Made by a program: the position numbers and the translations under genes. Positions 5,065-10,294 of a DNA stretch of 10,294 bases are shown here, piece by piece. The stretch's first letter is position 1; every line of letters begins with the position of its first letter. The stretch spans positions 1 to 10,294 of the forward strand of contig JAURLW010000127.1 in assembly GCA_030831005.1 (NCBI GenBank), written 5' to 3'. Below the pieces are notes generated by a model. The model was not told the DNA's origin. It did not search any database and was given only the letters and a program-made list of their open reading frames with translations. The DNA is from Bacteroidota bacterium. Lineage in GTDB: Bacteria > Bacteroidota > Bacteroidia > Chitinophagales > Chitinophagaceae.

Positions 5065-7344
5065 ATGGCTAATATTATTAGAAAGGAAGACGCTTTAGAA
5101 TATCACGCAAAGGGAAGACCCGGTAAGATTGAAGTGGTTTCTACAAAAGAAACGAAAACGCAGCGAGATCTTGCATTAGCCTATTCTCCTGGAGTGGCAG
5201 AGCCTTGTATGGAAATACATGAGAATCCTGAAGATGTTTATAAATATACGGCAAAAGGAAATTTAGTAGGTGTAATTTCCAACGGTACTGCGGTTTTAGG
5301 CTTAGGGGATATTGGTCCTGAAGCATCTAAACCTGTGATGGAAGGTAAGGGTATTTTATTTAAAATATTTGCTGACATTGATGTCTTTGATATAGAATTG
5401 AATACTAAAAACATTGATGAGTTTGTAAATACGGTTAAAATACTAGAACCAACTTTTGGTGGTATTAATCTCGAAGATATCAAAGCGCCTGAGTGTTTTG
5501 AAATTGAAGAGCGATTAAAGAAAATTATGAATATCCCTATCATGCATGACGATCAGCATGGTACGGCTATTATTTCTGGTGCAGCTTTATTGAATGCATT
5601 AGAATTAGTAAACAAGAAAATTGAAGATGTAAAATTTGTAATTAGTGGTGCAGGTGCATCTGCTATTTCATGTTGTAAGATTTATATTGCCTTGGGTGCC
5701 CAAGCTAAAAACATGTATATGTTTGATAGTAAAGGGCTCATTACAAGTGATCGTGAAGAGTTAGATGAGCGAAAAATTATTTTTGCCAAAGACTGTGCAA
5801 ATATTAGTTTAGAAGAAGCTTTTGTAGGTGCTGATATTTTTATTGGATTATCAAAGGGCAATGTGGTTTCTAAAGAAATGGTTCAAGCTATGGCTGAAAA
5901 TCCTATTGTATTTGCATTAGCTAATCCAACTCCGGAAATTGCTTATGAAGAAGCAATAGCTGCTCGCCCAGATATAATTATGGCTACGGGTAGAAGCGAC
6001 TATCCTAATCAAGTGAATAATGTACTAGGTTTCCCTTATATTTTTAGAGGTGCTTTGGATGTTCGTGCTACCACTATCAATGAAGAAATGAAATTAGCTG
6101 CTGTAAAAGCTTTAGCTGAACTTACCAAAAAACCAGTACCTGATATTGTAAACGTTGCGTATAATGAAAAGAGTTTGCAATTTGGACCAACATATATCAT
6201 TCCAAAACCAATAGATCCTAGATTGTTAGTTACGGTTGCTCCAGCTGTAGCTAAAGCAGCTATGGATAGTGGTGTTGCTAAATATCCTATTAAAAATTGG
6301 GATGCTTATGAAAATGAATTATACAAGCGTTTAGGATCTGATGATAATTTATTACGTTATATCATTAATAAAGCTAAACAAGCACCTAAGCGAGTGATTT
6401 TTGCAGAAGCAGAGAATTTAAAAATTCTAAAAGCAGCACAAATTGTAAATGATGAAGGTATTGCAACACCAATCTTATTAGGAAAAAAAGAAAAGATTAA
6501 TGCGTTAATTGAAGAGCATGGTTTACAATTAGAAAATATTCAAATCATAGATCCAAAATGCGATAGCATGGAAGATAAACGATATGAATATGGACAAAAG
6601 TTTTTTGAAAAGCGTCAGCGTAAAGGGTATAATTTATATGAAGCTAAAAAAGTAATGCGTGAGCGCGCTTATTTTGGCTCCATGATGTTAGCTAATGGCG
6701 AAGCAGATGCATTGATATCCGGCATTACGAGAAAATACCAAGATATGCTAAGACCTGCACTTCAAATCATTGGTATGAAGAAGGAAGTGAAAAGGGTAGC
6801 AGGAATGTATATGATGCTTACCAAAAAAGGGCCTATCTTTTTTGCCGATGCTTCGGTTAATTTCAATCCAACAGAGGATGAATTAGTTGATATTACTGTT
6901 TTAGCGGCCAAAGAAGTAGAGAATTTCAATATTAAACCAAGAATTGCAATGCTCTCGTATTCTAATTTTGGAAGTAGTGATTCTGCTGAAGCAATTTTAG
7001 TTAGAAATGCTGTAGCAAAATTAAAAGCTACTCATCCTGAGCTTATTGTTGATGGAGAGATGCAAGCAAGTGTGGCGTTTAATCAAGAGTTAATGAAAGA
7101 GAATTATCCATTCTCTGCATTAGTTAATGAAACGCCTAATGTCTTTATTTTCCCTAATTTATCTGCTGGAAATATTGCGTATAACTTATTGCAAGAAATT
7201 GGAGGAGCCGAAGCTATTGGTCCAATTTTATTAGGATTAAATAAACCTGTACATGTATTGCAACTAGGAAGTACCGTACGTCAAATTGTAAATATGGTTG
7301 CTATTTCTGTTGTGGAAGCACAATTGAAGAGTTCAAAAAAATAA
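5065..7344 (+). CDS. maeB: NADP-dependent malic enzyme with C-terminal phosphotransacetylase-like domain (MaeB type)
   Basis: This cytoplasmic enzyme converts malate to pyruvate and CO2, normally with NADP+, supplying NADPH and pyruvate. The 759-residue length is usual for the two-domain MaeB type. Residues about 1-160 are the malic enzyme N domain, with catalytic Tyr40 in LAYSPGVAEPC, GLGDIGPEASKPVMEGK (79-95; Lys95 is probably catalytic), metal-binding NLEDIKAPE (135-143) and HDDQHGTA (161-168). The NAD(P)-binding Rossmann domain follows, with SGAGASA at 194-200 and FALANPTPEI at 283-292, ending around 410. Residues about 425-759 are phosphotransacetylase-like (PKRVIFAEAE, SYSNFGSSDSAEA, DGEMQASVAF, FPNLSAGNIAYNLLQ). 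In E. coli MaeB this domain is regulatory, making the enzyme respond to acetyl-CoA, and does not act as a transacetylase; that role is inferred here. It lies 61 nt after the aminotransferase and 5 nt before the flavoprotein gene. Coenzyme preference is from family knowledge, not shown. Confidence 0.95.
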   Translation: MANIIRKEDALEYHAKGRPGKIEVVSTKETKTQRDLALAYSPGVAEPCMEIHENPEDVYKYTAKGNLVGVISNGTAVLGLGDIGPEASKPVMEGKGILFKIFADIDVFDIELNTKNIDEFVNTVKILEPTFGGINLEDIKAPECFEIEERLKKIMNIPIMHDDQHGTAIISGAALLNALELVNKKIEDVKFVISGAGASAISCCKIYIALGAQAKNMYMFDSKGLITSDREELDERKIIFAKDCANISLEEAFVGADIFIGLSKGNVVSKEMVQAMAENPIVFALANPTPEIAYEEAIAARPDIIMATGRSDYPNQVNNVLGFPYIFRGALDVRATTINEEMKLAAVKALAELTKKPVPDIVNVAYNEKSLQFGPTYIIPKPIDPRLLVTVAPAVAKAAMDSGVAKYPIKNWDAYENELYKRLGSDDNLLRYIINKAKQAPKRVIFAEAENLKILKAAQIVNDEGIATPILLGKKEKINALIEEHGLQLENIQIIDPKCDSMEDKRYEYGQKFFEKRQRKGYNLYEAKKVMRERAYFGSMMLANGEADALISGITRKYQDMLRPALQIIGMKKEVKRVAGMYMMLTKKGPIFFADASVNFNPTEDELVDITVLAAKEVENFNIKPRIAMLSYSNFGSSDSAEAILVRNAVAKLKATHPELIVDGEMQASVAFNQELMKENYPFSALVNETPNVFIFPNLSAGNIAYNLLQEIGGAEAIGPILLGLNKPVHVLQLGSTVRQIVNMVAISVVEAQLKSSKK

Positions 7345-7349
7345 TTTTT

Positions 7350-8564
7350 ATGAAAATAGCTATAGTAGGCGCTGGTGCTGCTGGTTGCTTTGCTGCAGCT
7401 AATCTTTCATTAAGCCCTGAGGATGAAGTGGTGCTGTTTGAAAAACAGCACAAACCCATGCAGAAAGTAAAAGCATCTGGCGGTGGACGATGCAATGTTA
7501 CACACGCCTTATTTGAAATACCTGCATTGATTAAAAAATATCCGCGTGGAGCAAGCTTATTAAAAAAAACCTTACATCATTTTTCTCCAAAAGATACTAT
7601 AGCTTGGTTTGAAAGCAGAGGTGTGTCATTGAAAGCAGAAGCCGATGGGAGAATGTTTCCTATAACTGATGATGCTCAAACGATCATTGATTGTATTTGG
7701 AAAGCCATGCATCAGAATAAAGCCCACATCAAGTATAATCATACCCTAGAGGCTATAGCATGTAAAAAAGGCAAATGGCATTTGTCCTTCAAAAATGAAC
7801 AAGTTTATATTGCAGATAAAGTACTATTGACAACGGGTGGTTTTCCTAAAGATGAACAATGGCAATGGTTACGCAATCTCGGATTAGAGGTTGTTGCACC
7901 TGTACCATCGTTGTTTACTATCAATTTGCCCAAGCATCCAATTACAAAACTAATGGGCTTGAGTGTAGCCAATGCACAAGTGAAATTATTGGGCACTAAA
8001 ATATGTGAACAAGGTCCTGTATTAATAACCCATTGGGGTTTGAGTGGTCCTGCAGTTTTGCGAACTTCTGCTTGGGGTGCTCGTGAATTGGGTAATTTAA
8101 ATTACGCTTGTACTGTTCAAATTAACTGGTTGGGTGACATTAATGAACATGAATGTAGATCCATCTTTCAAGATATGCGTACGCTTCAAGGTAAGTTGTT
8201 AGTACAAAATAAAATTCCATTTGATTTGCCTAAACGTTTATGGCATTTTTTATTAGAGCAAGCAGGAATACTTAGTGAAGTACGTTGGGCAGATATTAAA
8301 TCTGAACCGCTAAATAAGTTCATTCAATGTTTGTGCGCTTATAAAGTCGCTATGCAAGGCAAAACAACCTTTAAAGAGGAGTTTGTTACCGCAGGCGGTA
8401 TCGCAATTAATGAAATAAATGCTGTAACTATGGAATTAAAAAAGTTACCTAATTTGTATGTTGCTGGTGAAATTATAGATGTTGATGGTATTACAGGCGG
8501 ATTCAATTTTCAACATGCTTGGAGCAGTGCTTTCATTGCTGCAAAAGCAATTTCTTCAATCTAA
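7350..8564 (+). CDS. BaiN/HI0933 (YhiN/RdsA) family FAD-dependent oxidoreductase
   Basis: This is a 404-residue flavoprotein of the HI0933-like family, a group of two-dinucleotide-binding-domain proteins whose substrate is mostly unknown. The N-terminal FAD site is GAGAAG at 7-12, closed by an acidic residue in VVLFEK (28-32). Family signatures follow: KASGGGRCNVTHA (41-53), ADGRMFPITDDA (98-109), LTTGGFPKDEQW (160-171), THWGLSGPAVLR (227-238), VTAGGIAINEI (346-356), and the FAD-closing motif GEIIDVDGITGGFNFQHAWS (373-392). Length is normal. It starts 5 nt after maeB, so the two are probably co-transcribed. Its TAA stop overlaps the TAG of the convergent permease gene in the shared bases CTAA (8561-8564). 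The Clostridium bile-acid name BaiN covers a small part of this wide family and should not be read as its function here; the older label aminoacetone oxidase is also weakly founded. Confidence 0.92.
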   Translation: MKIAIVGAGAAGCFAAANLSLSPEDEVVLFEKQHKPMQKVKASGGGRCNVTHALFEIPALIKKYPRGASLLKKTLHHFSPKDTIAWFESRGVSLKAEADGRMFPITDDAQTIIDCIWKAMHQNKAHIKYNHTLEAIACKKGKWHLSFKNEQVYIADKVLLTTGGFPKDEQWQWLRNLGLEVVAPVPSLFTINLPKHPITKLMGLSVANAQVKLLGTKICEQGPVLITHWGLSGPAVLRTSAWGARELGNLNYACTVQINWLGDINEHECRSIFQDMRTLQGKLLVQNKIPFDLPKRLWHFLLEQAGILSEVRWADIKSEPLNKFIQCLCAYKVAMQGKTTFKEEFVTAGGIAINEINAVTMELKKLPNLYVAGEIIDVDGITGGFNFQHAWSSAFIAAKAISSI

Positions 8565-8573
8565 TTTTGCTTT
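8544..8573. terminator. Possible weak bidirectional terminator at the flavoprotein-permease junction
   Basis: AAAGCAA (8544-8550) and TTGCTTT (8567-8573) are perfect 7-bp complementary arms around 16 nt that contain both overlapping stop codons (8561-8564). Each strand would end its stem in CTTT. The loop is large and the U-tract short, so termination would be inefficient at best. No other terminator is visible at this junction. Confidence 0.25.
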
Positions 8574-9673
8574 ACATCCAATATATCTCTTAGGGTATTA
8601 CCTAAGATATGAAAAGCATATACTAATAACATAATAGCAAATCCGGGAAGCAGAGCTAAAATAGCTTTATCGGTAATGATTAGATTGTATTGTTCTTTAA
8701 TCATTAATCCCCACGATGATTGCGGTGCTTGTATGCCTATGCCTAAAAAGCTCAATCCAGCTTCCACTAATATAGCAGATGCAAAATTGCTAGCCGCCAT
8801 TACCAAAATAATACTACTACAATTGGGTAATAAATGATGATACATGATTCGCCAATTAGATAAGCCAAGTGCTCTTGCTGCGGTGATATAATCATTTTGT
8901 TTAAGACTCATGACGTGGCCCCTAATAAGTCTTGCCGTACTTACCCACATGCTACAACCTATGGCAATAAACAATTGCCAAAACCCTTTCCCAATACTCA
9001 ATGTAATAGCAAATACTAATAGCAATGTTGGTATTGCCCAAATCATACTGATGATAAACTGAATTACCTTATCGGTTATGCCACCAAAATATCCTGCAAG
9101 CATTCCCAAACTTATGCCTAATAGTAAAGTAAGTACTACACTAATAATACCAACGGCCAAACTAACTCGGCTACCTAAAACTAAACGAGATAAGATATCT
9201 CTTCCATATTTATCAGATCCTAGTAAATAGTGAATGGTTTCTGTATGCTTATTTAAAATATAGGCTTGCTTCTCTGCAACGTTCAATGATTGTTTTGAAG
9301 TTGGTAAAATAGTTTGATAATTTATTTTAAGCGTGTCTTCAAGAGCTTCGTCGATATAATGCTTAAGCATTACATCATTTTTCGAGAAGCTGATGCTATT
9401 GTATGGTATATAGGTCCATTTTGCTTCTTCTCCATACCAAAAGGTACTCCAAACGCTTCGATTTGTATTATTTTTTTGAATCGCTATTTTAAATACTGTT
9501 TTTTTGAAGCCAGGAGATTTTGCACCTAATTCCAAAATCATTTTGTTGGCATCAATTGATTTGTCTGGAATAATAGCTTCTGCAAATACAGCCAGTAATA
9601 GCGTACAAGCTATCACTAGTAAGGATAGTTTACTTAATATCGATGCTTTATAAAGTTGTTTGATTATTTTCAA
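8561..9673 (-). CDS. DppC/OppC-like ABC transporter inner-membrane permease
   Basis: This 370-residue permease belongs to the peptide/nickel (DppC/OppC) family, one of the two membrane subunits of an ATP-driven importer. TM1 is about residues 14-34. The family motif LLGSDKYGRDILSRLVLGSR is at 150-169. TM segments follow at about 170-195, 205-225, 231-249, 286-306 and 337-357. The cytoplasmic EAA loop that docks the ATPase is AARALGLSNWRIM...HLLPN (265-284). EAGLSFLGIGIQAPQSSWG (304-322) is also typical. Residues about 36-148 form a polar insert outside the membrane, much longer than in E. coli DppC (about 300 residues in total). The start appears to be TTG (complement of 9671-9673): an in-frame TAA lies four codons upstream, and the first internal ATG (Met45) would remove TM1. 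It begins 5 nt after the M28 peptidase stop. Substrate is unproven; peptides are the simplest guess. No partner permease, ATPase or binding protein lies in the window. Confidence 0.9.
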   Translation of the reverse strand: MKIIKQLYKASILSKLSLLVIACTLLLAVFAEAIIPDKSIDANKMILELGAKSPGFKKTVFKIAIQKNNTNRSVWSTFWYGEEAKWTYIPYNSISFSKNDVMLKHYIDEALEDTLKINYQTILPTSKQSLNVAEKQAYILNKHTETIHYLLGSDKYGRDILSRLVLGSRVSLAVGIISVVLTLLLGISLGMLAGYFGGITDKVIQFIISMIWAIPTLLLVFAITLSIGKGFWQLFIAIGCSMWVSTARLIRGHVMSLKQNDYITAARALGLSNWRIMYHHLLPNCSSIILVMAASNFASAILVEAGLSFLGIGIQAPQSSWGLMIKEQYNLIITDKAILALLPGFAIMLLVYAFHILGNTLRDILDVKQN

Positions 9674-9678
9674 GCGAA

Positions 9679-10294
9679 CTATTTAAATAAATGTTGATCG
9701 ACCATATAGATAAAAGCAGTCATGGCAAATGCTCCTAATTTTAGCTCGCGGTGACTTACTTCTTCAAATACATCTTTGTTGGTATGATGTACATCGAAAT
9801 ATCGTTGAGGGTCGGGTAGCAAACCAGCAAGGGGTGTATTAAATTTCTTAAGTGGACTAATATCTGCGCCTCCTTCATCCTTGTCAAAATCATAAATATT
9901 ATAAGGCTCAAATAATGGTTTCCACGATTTGCAAATTGCTTTTAAGGAATCGTTCATTTCAAAGCCAATACCCCTTGGAGAAAATCCTCCAGCATCACTT
10001 TCCATTGCAAAAATAGCTTGTTCTTTTTTGGCTACTAGAGAATCGGCATAAGCATTACCACCTCTCAAACCATTCTCTTCATTCATAAATAATACCGCAC
10101 GAACGGTATGAATAGGTTTAATGTTTTGTTGTTTTAAGGTTCTTATTACTTCGATGCTTTGAACGCAACCTGCACCATCATCATGAGCACCTTCACCTAC
10201 ATCCCATGAATCTAAGTGGCCTCCAAAAGTTATAATCTGTTTTGGATACTTGCTTCCCCTTAATTCGCCTATAACATTATAAGAAAGAACAGTA
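9679..10294 (-). CDS. M28 family zinc metallopeptidase (5' end missing)
   Basis: The reverse frame stays open to the window edge, so these are the last 204 residues of a peptidase that begins outside. The ATG at 10086 is internal: reading continues upstream through NVIGELRGS, ITFGGHLDSWDVGEGAHDDG and TVRAVLFMNEENGLRGG. All ligands of the co-catalytic two-zinc site of M28 aminopeptidases/carboxypeptidase Q are visible: His in GGHLDS (10216-10218), Asp in HDDGAG (10177-10182), the Glu-Glu pair of NEENG (10075-10080; first Glu the general base), Asp in MESDAGG (9994-9996) and His in DVHHT (9784-9789). The family-typical GGADISPL and GLLPDPQRYFD also occur. It probably trims amino acids from peptides, and the close relatives are usually exported; the signal peptide would be in the missing part. 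It lies 5 nt upstream of the permease gene, in one operon. Family is certain; exopeptidase type is not. Confidence 0.93.
   Translation of the reverse strand, partial: TVLSYNVIGELRGSKYPKQIITFGGHLDSWDVGEGAHDDGAGCVQSIEVIRTLKQQNIKPIHTVRAVLFMNEENGLRGGNAYADSLVAKKEQAIFAMESDAGGFSPRGIGFEMNDSLKAICKSWKPLFEPYNIYDFDKDEGGADISPLKKFNTPLAGLLPDPQRYFDVHHTNKDVFEEVSHRELKLGAFAMTAFIYMVDQHLFK

Noticed and set aside
5141..5543. Two reverse open frames (5141-5326 and 5238-5543) inside maeB
   Set aside because: Antisense to highly conserved malic enzyme motifs; no domain of their own.
7301..7495. Reverse open frame over the maeB-flavoprotein junction
   Set aside because: Antisense to conserved coding sequence on both sides, including the GAGAAG FAD motif; low-complexity Ala/Pro content comes from the opposite strand.
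7805..7996. Reverse open frame of 63 codons inside the flavoprotein gene
   Set aside because: Shadow frame with no start signal or homology I recognise.
9314..9529. Forward open frame opposite the permease insert
   Set aside because: Antisense to the permease coding sequence, with no promoter or family features.
1..10294. No TGA stop codons among nine genes, suggesting code 4 reassignment
   Set aside because: Tryptophan is encoded by TGG throughout, no in-frame TGA interrupts conserved proteins, and nine stops (six TAA, three TAG) are too few to matter in an AT-rich genome.
1..10294. Search for CRISPR arrays, tRNA/rRNA genes, insertion sequences, phage or defence genes
   Set aside because: No spaced direct repeats, cloverleaf-like sequence, transposase or terminal inverted repeats were recognised; coding genes account for nearly all of the window.

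Overview
The window looks like a chromosomal segment of a low-GC member of the Bacteroidota, perhaps Chitinophagales/Sphingobacteriia-like. The signs are a type IX secretion (T9SS) C-terminal sorting domain on the first protein, TAnnTTTG-type promoter boxes, the lack of recognisable Shine-Dalgarno sequences, and proteins that read like typical Bacteroidota versions of their families. Nine genes fill nearly the whole window. The two at the edges are cut off, seven are complete, and none looks broken.

Layout. 1-1386 (+): the 3' part of a secreted protein with a PNGase F-like C-terminal domain, beta-rich domains and a T9SS sorting tail, followed by a strong intrinsic terminator (1401-1437). 1479-3133 (+): a two-gene unit of a small TPR protein and tilS (tRNA-Ile lysidine synthetase). 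3136-3609 (-): rlmH (23S rRNA pseudouridine-1915 methyltransferase), which converges on tilS with a 2-nt gap. 3610-3746 is a 137-nt divergent promoter region with a TAACTTTG box. 3747-8564 (+): a possible transcription unit of a class I aminotransferase (GTG start), maeB (malic enzyme fused to a phosphotransacetylase-like domain) and a BaiN/HI0933-family flavoprotein. 8561-10294 (-): an M28 zinc peptidase (5' end outside the window) followed 5 nt later by a DppC/OppC-like permease with a TTG start. The permease gene overlaps the flavoprotein gene by 4 bp at their stop codons.

How the genes fit together. tilS and rlmH both serve translation. The aminotransferase and malic enzyme act around the aspartate/oxaloacetate/malate/pyruvate node. 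This shared theme is an inference, because the aminotransferase substrate cannot be read from the sequence. The M28 peptidase and the permease suggest peptide breakdown coupled to transport. No solute-binding protein, ATPase or second permease is in view.

I found no mobile element, CRISPR array, RNA gene, prophage or defence locus. Most of the window is ordinary housekeeping and metabolism. The points most worth a second look are the PNGase F-like T9SS cargo, the small inverted repeats at both convergent gene junctions, the large insert in the permease, and the altered catalytic region of the MaeB phosphotransacetylase domain. I do not see convincing evidence for an undescribed system.
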